A stretch of DNA of 64,000 nt from an uncultured Prevotellaceae bacterium (lineage in GTDB: Bacteria > Bacteroidota > Bacteroidia > Bacteroidales > Muribaculaceae): the NCBI GenBank assembly GCA_900318345.1, contig ONKD01000005.1, positions 127,585-191,584 on the forward strand, in the 5' to 3' direction. Positions within the stretch are counted from its first letter, which is position 1. Every line of letters begins with the position of its first letter. A program made the position numbers and the translations under genes. Shown here piece after piece: positions 26,278-35,508 of this stretch. Under the pieces are notes generated by a model that saw nothing but the letters and a program-made list of their open reading frames with translations, did not search any database and was not told the origin of the DNA.

Positions 26278-26643
26278 ATGGAAAGTGTTGTACGTGATAA
26301 AAGCAAGATGTTCGCAATTCGCATTGTGAAGTTATATCGTCATTTATGCGAGGAGAAGAAAGAATGGGTTCTATCGAAGCAGTTATTGCGTTGTGGAACA
26401 AGCATCGGAGCTAATATAGTTGAAGCACAAGCGGCTATTAGCAGGAAAGATTTTCTTGCAAAAATGTATATATCATTTAAAGAATGCTGCGAGACCGAGT
26501 ATTGGCTTGAATTGCTTCACGAGACTGGTTATCTCACAAATAACGAATTTGAGTCAATCAATCAAGATAACATTGCTCTGAAGAAGATGCTGAGTAGTAT
26601 CACCTTCACCACTTCCAATAATTTAAAGAATAACAACTCCTAA
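26278..26643 (+). CDS. Four-helix-bundle protein (S23/IVP-like)
   Basis: A 121-residue helical protein of the four-helix-bundle family first seen in 23S rRNA intervening sequences. Typical features are FAIRIVKLYRHLCEEK, LLRCGTSIGANIVEAQAA and FKECCETEYWLELL. Its role is unknown; related Avd proteins work with diversity-generating retroelements, but none is present. Its codons are much AT-richer than those of its neighbours. It is bracketed by inverted arrays of 7-bp units, the downstream one overlapping its 3' end, which suggests a mobile or recently inserted unit. Confidence 0.85.
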   Translation: MESVVRDKSKMFAIRIVKLYRHLCEEKKEWVLSKQLLRCGTSIGANIVEAQAAISRKDFLAKMYISFKECCETEYWLELLHETGYLTNNEFESINQDNIALKKMLSSITFTTSNNLKNNNS

Positions 26644-26667
26644 CTCCTAACTCTTAACTCTTAACTA
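26635..26667 (+). repeat. Four and a half 7-bp units downstream of the four-helix-bundle gene
   Basis: AACTCCT twice, AACTCTT twice, then AACTA. It overlaps the last residues and stop of the four-helix-bundle gene and reaches the stop codon of the minus-strand ubiE. Confidence 0.75.
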
Positions 26668-27411
26668 CTTCACGGCTGTGTAGATGGTGCAGGTGCCTAG
26701 GGTAAGGCGCTTGCAGCAGGTGTCGTGCAGGCCTGCGTTACGCATGAGCTGCAGCATGTCGTCGCCCTGAGGGACGGCGGCAATGCTTTGCGGCAGGTAG
26801 CGGTAGGCGCTCTTGTCGCCGCTTTTCAGCCCGCCAATAGCGGGAATGATGTGCAGGGCGTAAAGGTCATAGAACCAGCGGATGACACGATTCCTGGGTG
26901 TGGACAGTTCCAACACACACAGCATCCCGCCAGGCTTAAGCACTCGGGCCATTTCCTCGTACCCCTGTTGCAAGTGCTCAAAATTTCGAACCCCGAATGC
27001 CACGGTCACCGCGTCAAATGTGCCGTCCTGCATCGGCAGCGCCATGCAGTCGCCCTGCTCAAAGCTGATGGCCCCTTCCAGCCCTTTTTCTTTGACCTTG
27101 CGTCGTGCCTCATCGAGCATCCCCTGTGACAGGTCGATGCCCGTGATGTGGCTTGGATGCAGGGAATCGTGCAACTGGATGGCAAAATCGCCAGTGCCCG
27201 TTGCCACATCGAGAATGGCCTTGGGTTCCAACGGCTTGAGCCGCTTGACCGCGAGCCGGCGCCACCAGATGTCGATGCCCAGCGTCATCGCGCGGTTCAT
27301 GAAGTCATAGGCGGGAGCGATGCTGTCAAACATCTGCCTCACCTGCTCGGTTTTTCCTCCGTTACCATAGGGGGTAACCTGCTCCACGCGGTTGCCGTTG
27401 TCGTTGGTCAT
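26665..27411 (-). CDS. ubiE: Demethylmenaquinone methyltransferase
   Basis: A 248-residue SAM-dependent methyltransferase of the UbiE/MenG family, the last step of menaquinone synthesis. Visible signatures are YDFMNRAMTLGIDIWWRR near residue 35, the SAM loop DVATGTGDFAIQL and FGVRNFEHLQQGYEEMARVLKPGG. Its ATG overlaps the stop codon of phoH by four bases (ATGA), so the two are translationally coupled. Length is normal. Confidence 0.93.
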   Translation of the reverse strand: MTNDNGNRVEQVTPYGNGGKTEQVRQMFDSIAPAYDFMNRAMTLGIDIWWRRLAVKRLKPLEPKAILDVATGTGDFAIQLHDSLHPSHITGIDLSQGMLDEARRKVKEKGLEGAISFEQGDCMALPMQDGTFDAVTVAFGVRNFEHLQQGYEEMARVLKPGGMLCVLELSTPRNRVIRWFYDLYALHIIPAIGGLKSGDKSAYRYLPQSIAAVPQGDDMLQLMRNAGLHDTCCKRLTLGTCTIYTAVK

Positions 27412-28388
27412 GCCTGCTTGTCGTTAGGGTTGTCTTCCCTGAATGCTTTTTCCTCCTCGTGGAAGCGCTCATAGGCCTCGACGATTCTCTGCACCAGGTG
27501 GTGGCGCACGATGTCTTTCTTCTCAAATTCCACCTTGCCGATGCCCTTCACGCCATCGAGCACGCGCAGGGCGTGAATCAGGCCCGATGTCGTGCTGCGC
27601 GGCAGGTCGATTTGGGTGGTGTCGCCCGTGACAATCATCTTGGAACCCATGCCCAGGCGGGTGAGGAACATCTTGATTTGGTGGGTGGTCGTGTTTTGTG
27701 CCTCGTCGAGCACGATGATGGCGTCGTTCAATGTGCGGCCGCGCATGAAGGCCAGCGGCGCGATCTGGATGACATTGTTCTCCATGTACTCCTTGAGTTT
27801 GGCCTGTGGAATCATGTCCTCAAGTGCGTCATAGAGCGGTTGCAGATAGGGGTCGATCTTGTCTTTCATGTCACCCGGCAGGAAGCCCAGTTTCTCGCCA
27901 GCCTCGACAGCGGGGCGCGAGAGGATGATCTTGCGCGCCTCACGGTTCTTGAGGGAGCGCACGGCCAGTGCCACGGCCAAATAGGTCTTGCCCGTTCCGG
28001 CAGGCCCCAGCGCAAAGGTCAGGTCGTTGTCGGTAAACATCTTGACCAGCAGTTGCTGGTTGGGCGTGCGCCCGCTGATGGGTTTGCCGTTCACGCCATA
28101 GACGATGACGTCGTCCATCTTCAGTTGTTTGGGCGGCGTGCCCTTGATCGTGTCGATGATGACGTCCTCGGGCAGAGTGTTGTATTGCTCGCAATAGGAG
28201 GCCAGCGAGTGGATTTTCTCCTCAAACTCGGCCGTCTCACTATCGTCGCCAATGACCGTGATCACGCTTCCCCGTGCTGCCATGCGCAGTTTGGGAAACA
28301 GGTTGCGGATGAGTTGTATGTTGCTGTTGTTCACCCCGTAGAAAGTCACGGGATCTACGTTGTCAATGATAATGTGTCGTTCAATCAT
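27408..28388 (-). CDS. phoH: PhoH family ATPase
   Basis: A 326-residue cytoplasmic P-loop protein. Walker A is GPAGTGKT (near residue 130) and Walker B is IIVLDEAQN, followed by [16 protein letters not shown], all diagnostic of PhoH/YbeZ. Family members are linked to RNA metabolism and ribosome maturation, often next to the YbeY endonuclease gene, which is not here. It is first of a two-gene unit with ubiE. Confidence 0.93.
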   Translation of the reverse strand: MIERHIIIDNVDPVTFYGVNNSNIQLIRNLFPKLRMAARGSVITVIGDDSETAEFEEKIHSLASYCEQYNTLPEDVIIDTIKGTPPKQLKMDDVIVYGVNGKPISGRTPNQQLLVKMFTDNDLTFALGPAGTGKTYLAVALAVRSLKNREARKIILSRPAVEAGEKLGFLPGDMKDKIDPYLQPLYDALEDMIPQAKLKEYMENNVIQIAPLAFMRGRTLNDAIIVLDEAQNTTTHQIKMFLTRLGMGSKMIVTGDTTQIDLPRSTTSGLIHALRVLDGVKGIGKVEFEKKDIVRHHLVQRIVEAYERFHEEEKAFREDNPNDKQA

Positions 28389-28550
28389 TCAGTAATGCCA
28401 TAAAATCTACCACAAAATTACAACAATAAATCAATTCCCCAAGCAACTGCACCAATAAATTCTCAACCTCAACCATGCCTGTCAGCAAAAAGTGAGCCTG
28501 TTCCGCTGTTCTTCTGTATCAAAAGTGATACTTATTGCTAAGAAATTCAT

Positions 28551-28558
28551 TATCTTTG
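28551..28558 (+). promoter_or_regulatory. -7 element TATCTTTG ahead of the carboxylesterase gene
   Basis: Exact TAnnTTTG match 25 bases before ATG 28583. Because transcription should start near 28565, the longer frame opening at 28535 is unlikely to be the real start. Confidence 0.5.
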
Positions 28559-28582
28559 CACTGGCAATTAATCATAAGAACA

Positions 28583-30346
28583 ATGAGAACGACTTTTTTA
28601 TCGGCTTTGTTGCTGGCGATGGCGCTTCTGGTCTCGTGTGGCGGCAAGCAGGAGACAGCGCCCGAAAACGAGCAACCGTCCGAGTTGGAACAGCGCATGA
28701 CGGCGCTCTATGGTGAGAATAGCATCATCCAGGGCGATTACCCTGACTCGGTGGCGGTCGAGGTCTCCAATGGCATCTTTGTGGGCACTTGCGAAGATGG
28801 CTTGATGGCTTTTAAGGGCATCCCCTACGCCTTGCAGCCCACGGGTGACCGCCGATGGAGTGAACCCAAGCCCGAGCCCGACAGCCGACTCGTGCGCGAG
28901 GCAAAGTATTTTGGCCACTCATCTATCCAGTTCCGCTTCCAGGGCAATGCCGCGTCGCTTTATCCCCAGGGCGAGGATTGCCTCACGCTCAACGTGTGGA
29001 CCGCTGCCAGCGCCATGCGCACGGCCCATCGCCCCGTGATGGTGTGGATCCATGGCGGCTCCTATGTGAGCGATGGCACGGTCAATCCCCGCAACTGGGG
29101 CGACAAGTTTGTCAAGGCTCACCCCGAGGTCGTTTTTGTCTCCATCAACTACCGCCTGGGCTTACTCGGCTTTTTGGACCTGTCCTCGTTGCCTGACGGC
29201 AAGGCCTTTGCCCGCAGCGGCAACTTGGGCTTGCTGGATCAGGTCGAGGCCCTTCGCTGGGTGAAGAGGAATATCGCGGCCTTTGGCGGCGACCCCGATA
29301 ACGTGACCATCTTTGGCCACTCGGCAGGGGCGGGGAGCGTCTCGCTGTTGGCCAGCATCGATGAGGCACAAGGCTTGTTCCGCCGCGCTATCATGCAGAG
29401 CGGCAGCGTGGCCTTGACCAGCAGCCGCGAGGATTGCCAGAGCTTGACCAAACGCGTCCTCGATGCCACAGGAGCCAAGACCGTGGCCGATCTGCAGGCC
29501 CTCTCGACCGATGAAATCATCGCCCTCAACGACGAGGTGGGCCAGTTCTATCGTTTCCCCGAGCGTGACGGTGCACTCATCCCCGAGGACCCCTATAGCC
29601 GCTTTGACGGCTTCAATGCCGGCATCGACATGCTCGTGGGCACCACTGCCGACGAGTCGCGCTACTGGATTGACGCGATGGGCGGCGAGGAGAATTTTGA
29701 CATGGCCGTGCAGTTGTGGTACCGCTATTTAGCCTTGTCATTTGATAGCATTCAGAGTAAAAATGCTAGCCGTTTTCTTAAGATTGTCCCCGATGGCAAT
29801 CCCTGGCCCGCTGCCGAATTGTTGAACGATCTCATGTTCCGCGGACCCGCCATCGAGATGGCGCAGCGCCATGCGACAGCCGGCGGGCGCACCTATATGT
29901 ATTACTGGACTCATCCCCTCAAGAATCCCATCTATGGCGCGTGCCATGGCTCCGAGGTGTGTTACGTCCTCAACACGGGCCAGCAGATCAAGTCGGGTGA
30001 CGATTACAATCCCGAATTGGCGAGCGAGGTGCAGCAGATGTGGGTCAACTTTGCGGTTAATGGCAATCCCAGCACCCCTGCCCATTACTGGCCCGCCTAT
30101 GAGCCCATGCAGCGTGCGACGATGGTCCTGGGCGATACCGTCTCGCTGGCCAATGATCCGCTCAAGGAGCAACGTGTCCTCATCGCCCCGCTCATGAAGG
30201 AATACATTTCGCCCATCTTCAGCGACCTGCTCGATAAGGCGCCGTGGTATGTCGGCGTCAGTGCCTGTGCTTTGCTGGCCATCCTGTTGCTGTGCGTTTG
30301 GCTCATCGTCAAGTTGCGCCGCCGTCTCAAAAGAAAAAAACAATAA
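28583..30346 (+). CDS. Lipoprotein type-B carboxylesterase with C-terminal membrane helix
   Basis: A 587-residue alpha/beta hydrolase of the carboxylesterase/COesterase family. Residues 1-19 form a lipoprotein signal with lipobox LVSC (Cys19). Family motifs: GEDCLTLNVW, WIHGGSYVSDG (oxyanion hole), NYRLGLLGFLD, LLDQVEALRWVKRNIAAFGGDPDNV and nucleophile elbow GHSAG; a late ACHGSEV holds the probable His. The C-terminus adds a hydrophobic helix (ACALLAILLLCVWLIV) and a basic tail RRRLKRKK, unusual for a lipoprotein. The fucosidase gene follows after 18 bases, so the two probably form an operon acting on a decorated glycan. Confidence 0.88.
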   Translation: MRTTFLSALLLAMALLVSCGGKQETAPENEQPSELEQRMTALYGENSIIQGDYPDSVAVEVSNGIFVGTCEDGLMAFKGIPYALQPTGDRRWSEPKPEPDSRLVREAKYFGHSSIQFRFQGNAASLYPQGEDCLTLNVWTAASAMRTAHRPVMVWIHGGSYVSDGTVNPRNWGDKFVKAHPEVVFVSINYRLGLLGFLDLSSLPDGKAFARSGNLGLLDQVEALRWVKRNIAAFGGDPDNVTIFGHSAGAGSVSLLASIDEAQGLFRRAIMQSGSVALTSSREDCQSLTKRVLDATGAKTVADLQALSTDEIIALNDEVGQFYRFPERDGALIPEDPYSRFDGFNAGIDMLVGTTADESRYWIDAMGGEENFDMAVQLWYRYLALSFDSIQSKNASRFLKIVPDGNPWPAAELLNDLMFRGPAIEMAQRHATAGGRTYMYYWTHPLKNPIYGACHGSEVCYVLNTGQQIKSGDDYNPELASEVQQMWVNFAVNGNPSTPAHYWPAYEPMQRATMVLGDTVSLANDPLKEQRVLIAPLMKEYISPIFSDLLDKAPWYVGVSACALLAILLLCVWLIVKLRRRLKRKKQ

Positions 30347-30364
30347 TAACAATCAATAATAATT

Positions 30365-31678
30365 ATGAGAACTATCGCAATCACAATCCTGCTTGCTGCA
30401 GCATGGCTAGGAGTAGCCGCCCAGCAGTCAACCTATGTGCCCACCGAGGAGAACCTGCGTGCTCGCCAGGAGTTCCAGGACAACAAACTGGGCGTTTTCA
30501 TCCATTGGGGCGTCTATTCGATGCTCGCCGACGGCGAGTGGGTGATGCTCAACAAGAAGATCAACCGCGACGAGTATGCCCAGTTGCCAGCGGGCTTCTA
30601 TCCCTCGCGTTTCAATGCCGATGAGTGGGTGCGCGCCATCAAGGACGCTGGTGCCCGCTACATCACCATCACGTCGCGCCACCACGACGGCTTCTCGATG
30701 TTCAAGAGCGCTGCCAGCGACTACAACATCGTCGATGCCACCCCCTTCAAGCGCGATGTGCTCAAGGAACTCGCCGATGCTTGTCAACGTCACGGCATCA
30801 AGCTGCATTTCTATTATTCCCACCTGGATTGGCACCGCTTGGACTATCCCTTGGGCCGCCACCAGAATGATTTGCCCCACGACCCCTCGACAACCGACTG
30901 GCCTGCCTACTACAAGTTCATGAACACCCAGTTGACCGAGTTGTTGACTAACTATGGTCCCATTGGTGCCATCTGGTTTGACGGCAAGTGGGAGCACGAC
31001 AGTGACCCCGTGCCCTTTGACTGGCAACTCGATGAGCAATATGCCCTCATCCACCGCCTGCAGCCCGCGTGCCTAATCGGCAATAACCACCACGAGGTGC
31101 CCTTACCTGGCGAGGATATCCAGATTTTTGAGCAGGATGTGCCCGGCGAGAACACCGCTGGCTACTCGGGCGAGAACGGCATCAGCCAACTGCCCCTCGA
31201 GACCTGCATGACGATGAACTGGACCTGGGGTTACCGCATCACCGACAAGAATTACAAGAGTGGTGACGACATCATCCGCACCCTCGTGCGCGCCGCTGGC
31301 CGCAACGGCAACCTGCTCATCAACGTCGGCCCCCGACCCGACGGTTGTCTGCCCGACGAGGCCGTTGAGCGCCTGCACCAACTGGGCGAGTGGATGCGCG
31401 TGAACGGCGAGACCATCTACGGCACGCGTGGCGGCATCATCCCGCCTCACGACTGGGGCGTGACCACCCAGCGCGGCAACATCCTCTATGTCCACATCCT
31501 CAACCTCAAGGACAATGCCATCTACCTCCCCTTGAGCGGCAAACGTGTGAAGAAGGCGTGCCTGTTCAGTGACAAGCGCCGCTTGCCCTATACCGCCACG
31601 GGCGACGGCATCACCGTCCAACTGCCCTCGGTCCCCACTGGGGTGGACCTGATTCTGGAACTGACCCTCAACAAGTAA
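30365..31678 (+). CDS. GH29 alpha-L-fucosidase
   Basis: A 437-residue exported glycoside hydrolase (signal peptide to VAAQ). The GH29 barrel is evident: KLGVFIHWGVYSM, YITITSRHHDGFSMF, LHFYYSHLDWH, and GPIGAIWFDGKW, whose Asp is the expected nucleophile. A short C-terminal beta domain follows. It would release fucose from host or dietary glycans in the periplasm or at the surface. Downstream partner of the lipoprotein esterase. Confidence 0.93.
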   Translation: MRTIAITILLAAAWLGVAAQQSTYVPTEENLRARQEFQDNKLGVFIHWGVYSMLADGEWVMLNKKINRDEYAQLPAGFYPSRFNADEWVRAIKDAGARYITITSRHHDGFSMFKSAASDYNIVDATPFKRDVLKELADACQRHGIKLHFYYSHLDWHRLDYPLGRHQNDLPHDPSTTDWPAYYKFMNTQLTELLTNYGPIGAIWFDGKWEHDSDPVPFDWQLDEQYALIHRLQPACLIGNNHHEVPLPGEDIQIFEQDVPGENTAGYSGENGISQLPLETCMTMNWTWGYRITDKNYKSGDDIIRTLVRAAGRNGNLLINVGPRPDGCLPDEAVERLHQLGEWMRVNGETIYGTRGGIIPPHDWGVTTQRGNILYVHILNLKDNAIYLPLSGKRVKKACLFSDKRRLPYTATGDGITVQLPSVPTGVDLILELTLNK

Positions 31679-31724
31679 TATAGGTGAAGGCTTGTCGCTT
31701 CTTGGTTACTATTCAGCAACTCAA

Positions 31725-31752
31725 CCTCACGCTAAGTCGTCAAGGCGTGGGG
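31725..31752 (+). repeat. Partial CGCAAAG-type box
   Basis: CCTCACGCTAAG, then TCGTCAAGGCGTGGGG: a degenerate relative of the boxes at 21415 and 37937. Confidence 0.35.
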
Positions 31753-31862
31753 TCAAACGGCTTAATCGTTACCTCTTTTGGGAGAATTGATAAAATAATC
31801 TCCAAGAAGTGACCACAAGACAGTGACACGTGTTATTTTGTTTAAATCTTTTTGCAGAAGAA

Positions 31863-31894
31863 TTTGCATGAGTGTTTAGTTTTATATATATTTG
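31863..31894 (+). promoter_or_regulatory. Promoter of the secreted-protein gene
   Basis: TTTG (31863-31866), 20 bases, TATATTTG (31887-31894): full consensus. The rest of the 354-base gap holds a ~130-base AT-rich leader and, upstream, the degenerate CGCAAAG box; I see nothing else in it. Confidence 0.75.
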
Positions 31895-32032
31895 CAGCCA
31901 AATTCATGTTGATGATGTCTCTTTAAGAGCACTTGGCGATTGTCAACCATTGGATGATAGGGATTTGCAGTAAATGATAACACGTTTTTATTAACTATAT
32001 TTTTTATTATTAACTTTTTAAAACTTTTTAAA

Positions 32033-33529
32033 ATGAAAAAGCTTACATGTATGCTTATGGCATTGGTCGCTGGCTTTGGTGCCATGCAGATGAGTGCTCA
32101 GGTTGACGCCGTTACGGCTGAGAAGGTAAAGGCTGGTATGGCCGCTAAGAGTGCCGCTATCCACCCTTATCTTCCCTCAGGTTATCAGCAACTTGGTGAT
32201 ACCAAGATTTACTACCACATTGGTTATCACGATGCTGCTAATTTCAATTATTACACAATCGACATCCTGGGTGAGATCAATGGCAGTTATTACTCATCCA
32301 CCTACAATGATTCAGGTTATCTGGGCGCTTTCAGCGTAGATGGTGGCACTGCCGAGTATCTGGACTGCGTGAATGGCACCACGATTAGTGGTGTAAAGGC
32401 AACCGCCAGCATTGAGCCTCAGGGTGAGGTGGCTGCCCGCATCATCTACACGTTCACCAATAACAACAACAGTGAAGTGAAAATTTCAGCTGGTACCTAT
32501 GCTGACGTGATGATCGGCAACAATGACGATGCTCCCATTTCAAAACTGGTTAAGAGTGACGGAAGTGTTTACGGTCTCAAGATGAAGCACAGCACTGCTG
32601 AAGGCGCTCCCCTGCTTTGCGCTCTCTTCGGTGAGGGCATCACTGGTGTTGTGCCTACAGATGACTATTGGTTCGGCTATTGGACTACCAACTACTATGC
32701 ACGTCAGATTGTAGGTAACTATACCTCTGGCTACAATTGGATGCAAGAAGATGGTAACTATGACAGCGGTATGGGTTGGTGCTGGAAGGAGCGTACCATT
32801 GCTCCGGGCGAGACCATCGAGCTCTCATTCCTGATCAGCGTTGGTGAGATTGACTTCGAGGAGCCCATCGTTCCCGGTGAGGACGTATTCACTTACAATG
32901 TTGAGGCTTACAACTTTGAAGGTTGGAATGACCTGGCAGTTGCACATCCCGCACACATCTGGGGTTACTATGAGCACCCCTATGGCCAGGAAGGTTACAT
33001 CGAGTATCAGGTCGATGACGAGAACACTTGGCACCGCATTCCCACCGCTTTGGTTTCTGGTGAGAACTATGACCTGCCCTTCGACATGTTCTTCAACCAG
33101 GAGCGCACTACCGACCACGTGCTCAACCTGCGCTTCACCGACGGTATGGACAACTATACCGAGCTCAATGGTCTGACTTGGACCGACGTTCGTTCTTACA
33201 CTGTTGAGAATGCTATCCCCAGCTTCCCCTTCGATGGTACTCCCAAGACCTTTGAGGTTATCGTAAACGGTGAGCCCGTCCTGATTGGTGGCGATGCTGA
33301 GTATGTAAATCCTGGTGTTTACACTGTTGTTGTTGCTGAGGGTGACTATGATGAGAACACTATCGGTGTGCTGACCATCACCTTCGTTATCGATGATGCT
33401 GTAAGCGTTGAGGAGATTGCTGTAGCTAACGAGAACGGCGCATGGTACACCATCGACGGTAAGGCTGTTGCTGCTCCCAGCATGCCTGGCTTCTACATCC
33501 ACAACGGTAAGAAGTACATCGTGAAGTAA
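32033..33529 (+). CDS. Secreted protein of unknown function with sorting-domain-like tail
   Basis: A 498-residue exported protein (signal peptide to MSAQ). I do not recognise a catalytic family. The body has beta-rich segments with many aromatic residues (WFGYWTTNYYARQIVG, NYDSGMGWCWKERT) and two repeated-looking beta domains around 290-460. The C-terminal ~45 residues (GAWYTIDGKAV..., FYIHNGKKYIVK) resemble the short sorting tails of Bacteroidales secreted proteins. Codon use appears biased in a way often seen in strongly expressed genes. It has its own promoter and terminator. Confidence 0.7.
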   Translation: MKKLTCMLMALVAGFGAMQMSAQVDAVTAEKVKAGMAAKSAAIHPYLPSGYQQLGDTKIYYHIGYHDAANFNYYTIDILGEINGSYYSSTYNDSGYLGAFSVDGGTAEYLDCVNGTTISGVKATASIEPQGEVAARIIYTFTNNNNSEVKISAGTYADVMIGNNDDAPISKLVKSDGSVYGLKMKHSTAEGAPLLCALFGEGITGVVPTDDYWFGYWTTNYYARQIVGNYTSGYNWMQEDGNYDSGMGWCWKERTIAPGETIELSFLISVGEIDFEEPIVPGEDVFTYNVEAYNFEGWNDLAVAHPAHIWGYYEHPYGQEGYIEYQVDDENTWHRIPTALVSGENYDLPFDMFFNQERTTDHVLNLRFTDGMDNYTELNGLTWTDVRSYTVENAIPSFPFDGTPKTFEVIVNGEPVLIGGDAEYVNPGVYTVVVAEGDYDENTIGVLTITFVIDDAVSVEEIAVANENGAWYTIDGKAVAAPSMPGFYIHNGKKYIVK

Positions 33530-33561
33530 TCATTTCACTGGTACATTAATCCGATATCAAG

Positions 33562-33590
33562 GCAGCCCGGCATCTGGTCGGGCTGCTTTT
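33562..33590 (+). terminator. Intrinsic terminator
   Basis: GCAGCCCG (33562-33569) pairs with CGGGCTGC (33579-33586), followed by TTTTG. Confidence 0.85.
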
Positions 33591-33668
33591 GTTATGTCAA
33601 GAGGCATGGAAATCATGAAAATCACTACCTTTTTTATCTAGACTGGTCTGTAAATCGGGAATTATATT

Positions 33669-33676
33669 TAAATTTG
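33669..33676 (+). promoter_or_regulatory. -7 element TAAATTTG ahead of the dipeptidase gene
   Basis: Exact TAnnTTTG, 32 bases before ATG 33708; no good -33 box. Confidence 0.45.
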
Positions 33677-33707
33677 CCCCAGACTAAAACAATGATTGAT
33701 TGACGTT

Positions 33708-35318
33708 ATGAAACACTTCTTTACTGCCATCCTAGTGATGGCCATTGGTTTACTGGCTAGCGCTCAGGACGCTGAGCGCATGACCGAGGCTTGTACAAGC
33801 ATCTTGGTGGGCCGTCAGGCCTCGACCGACGGATCGGTCATTACCTCCCACACCTGTGACGCGCGTTACCGCACGTGGATGGCCATTGTGCCCGCGCGCG
33901 ACTATGAGCGCGACACCGTCACGGCTGTCTATAAGAACCGTTTCCACACCATGTCGGCGGGGGACAGCACGGGAATGCCCCGCTTGGGGGTGATTCCCCA
34001 GGTGCGGCACACCTACCGCTTCCTCGACACGGCCTATCCCTGCCTCAACGAGAAACAGCTGGCTATGGGCGAGACCACCATCTCGGGACGTGATACCCTG
34101 CGCAACGAGAAAGGCCTTTTCATGATCGAGGAATTGGCTCGCATCGCCCTCGAACGCTGCACCACCGCCCGTGATGCTATCCGCCTGATGGGTGAGTTGG
34201 CGACAAAATACGGCTACGGCGACAGCGGCGAGTGCCTCACGATTGCCGACAAGCAGGAAGCTTGGCTCTTTGAGATCTTTGGCGAGGGACCCAAGAGGGT
34301 AGGGGCCGTGTGGGCCGCTGTCCGCATCCCCGATGACGAGATTGCTGTCTCGGCAAACATCTCCCGCATCGGTGAACTCGACCTGAGCGATCCTGACCGC
34401 TACATGGCGTCGGCCAATGTGTTTGATGTCGCCCGTAAACTTAAGCTCTGGGATGGCAAGGAGCCTTTCTGCTTTTGGAAGGCCTATAGCGGTGCCAACT
34501 ACCTCAAGGAGGTCAAGAACTACAGCATCCGCGAGCTCTACATCATGCAGCAGCTTGCGCCCTCATTGAACCTGACCGACACCATCCAGAACCTGCCCGT
34601 GAGCATTAAGCCTGACCACAAGGTCAGCGTCGAGGAGGTTTCGCGCCTGTTGGGCAGCTACTACGAGGGTACACCGCTCGACTTGAGCGGCCGTCACCGC
34701 ATCCCTAATCCCAAGCGCAAGGACAAGCAGGGCAATCTTGTCGAGAATGAGCCCGACAGCATCGTCTCGCCCGTGGCCAACCCCTGGATCACCAATGAGC
34801 AGCTGGCCATGTTCTATGCCATGGGAGACTCGGCAATGAAGTGGACCCGCACGGTGAGTGTCCCCTGGTGCTCTTACAGCACGGTCATCCAACTGCGCTC
34901 GTGGCTCCCCGACGAGGTGGGCGGTGTGGCATGGGTGGCGTTCGACAACCCGGGACAGAGCCCCAGGTTCCCCATCTTTTGCGGCAATACCGACCTGCCC
35001 GCGTCGTTGAAGGTGTGTGGCCACGGTGCCGAGGATGATCACACTGTCCTGTGGCAGTTCCGCAAGGCCAATCGCCTCGCCTCGCTGCGCTGGGGCGTCT
35101 TCCGCAAGACCCTTGAGCCAGCCCGCGACCATTTCCTTGAGAAAGGCCAGCGCGAGCTCCCCATGATCGAGCGCACATGGCAAGACCTGAATGCCCAGGA
35201 CAAGGATAAGGCCGCCCGTTACCTCAACGACCAGACAGCCGACTACCTCGGCGCTGCCGCCTATCGTTGGCAACAGATGGCCCATGACTTCTGGCTCCAA
35301 ACCTGGAAAGGCTTCTAG
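33708..35318 (+). CDS. Secreted C69 family dipeptidase
   Basis: A 536-residue Ntn-type cysteine dipeptidase (peptidase family C69, PepD-like). The signal peptide is followed by the nucleophile block EACTSILVGRQASTDGSV with Cys29. Further family features are RYRTWMAIVPARDY, YGYGDSGECLTIADKQEAWLFEIFG and the C-terminal WRQ/WQQMAHDFW segment. Members hydrolyse dipeptides, including some with D-residues, in the periplasm, which would suit peptide stems released by the amidases in this window. ATG 33708 is used; a TTG four codons earlier is less likely. Confidence 0.9.
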   Translation: MKHFFTAILVMAIGLLASAQDAERMTEACTSILVGRQASTDGSVITSHTCDARYRTWMAIVPARDYERDTVTAVYKNRFHTMSAGDSTGMPRLGVIPQVRHTYRFLDTAYPCLNEKQLAMGETTISGRDTLRNEKGLFMIEELARIALERCTTARDAIRLMGELATKYGYGDSGECLTIADKQEAWLFEIFGEGPKRVGAVWAAVRIPDDEIAVSANISRIGELDLSDPDRYMASANVFDVARKLKLWDGKEPFCFWKAYSGANYLKEVKNYSIRELYIMQQLAPSLNLTDTIQNLPVSIKPDHKVSVEEVSRLLGSYYEGTPLDLSGRHRIPNPKRKDKQGNLVENEPDSIVSPVANPWITNEQLAMFYAMGDSAMKWTRTVSVPWCSYSTVIQLRSWLPDEVGGVAWVAFDNPGQSPRFPIFCGNTDLPASLKVCGHGAEDDHTVLWQFRKANRLASLRWGVFRKTLEPARDHFLEKGQRELPMIERTWQDLNAQDKDKAARYLNDQTADYLGAAAYRWQQMAHDFWLQTWKGF

Positions 35319-35348
35319 CCACCCTAGGGGATATTTGATAAACCTTAC

Positions 35349-35381
35349 AGGCTCACCGATCGTTTTTCGGTGGGCTTTTTT
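35349..35381 (+). terminator. Intrinsic terminator after the dipeptidase gene
   Basis: About 10-bp stem (AGGCTCACCG with CGGTGGGCTT, one G-U) and a run of T. Confidence 0.8.
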
Positions 35382-35388
35382 GCCCAAA

Positions 35389-35473
35389 TTGTTGATTCCA
35401 ATCAACAATTTATTTGGATTTTTGTTGACTCCAATCAACAATTTTTCTGGATTTTGTTGGTTTGAATCAACAA
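35389..35473 (+). promoter_or_regulatory. Three phased operator-like palindromes
   Basis: Three 20-bp inverted repeats of the form TTGTTGAnTnnAnTCAACAA start at 35389, 35422 and 35454, i.e. 33 and 32 bases apart (three helical turns). The first is perfect, with 11-bp arms including flanks. The third overlaps the -33 region and spacer of the promoter below, so a repressor bound there could block transcription. Confidence 0.7.
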
Positions 35474-35487
35474 AATCTATATATTTG
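35457..35487 (+). promoter_or_regulatory. Promoter of the AAA ATPase gene
   Basis: TTG (35457-35459), 20 bases, TATATTTG (35480-35487); 21 bases ahead of the ATG. Overlaps the third palindrome. Confidence 0.65.
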
Positions 35488-35508
35488 CGCCATCAATACT
35501 AGTCAATT

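Noticed and set aside
27459-28403. 314-codon plus-strand frame opposite phoH
   Set aside because: PhoH motifs on the other strand are unmistakable; this frame is its antisense shadow.
28535-28582. Upstream extension of the carboxylesterase frame
   Set aside because: It would start before the predicted -7 element and hide the lipoprotein signal; ATG 28583 gives a perfect lipobox at residue 19.
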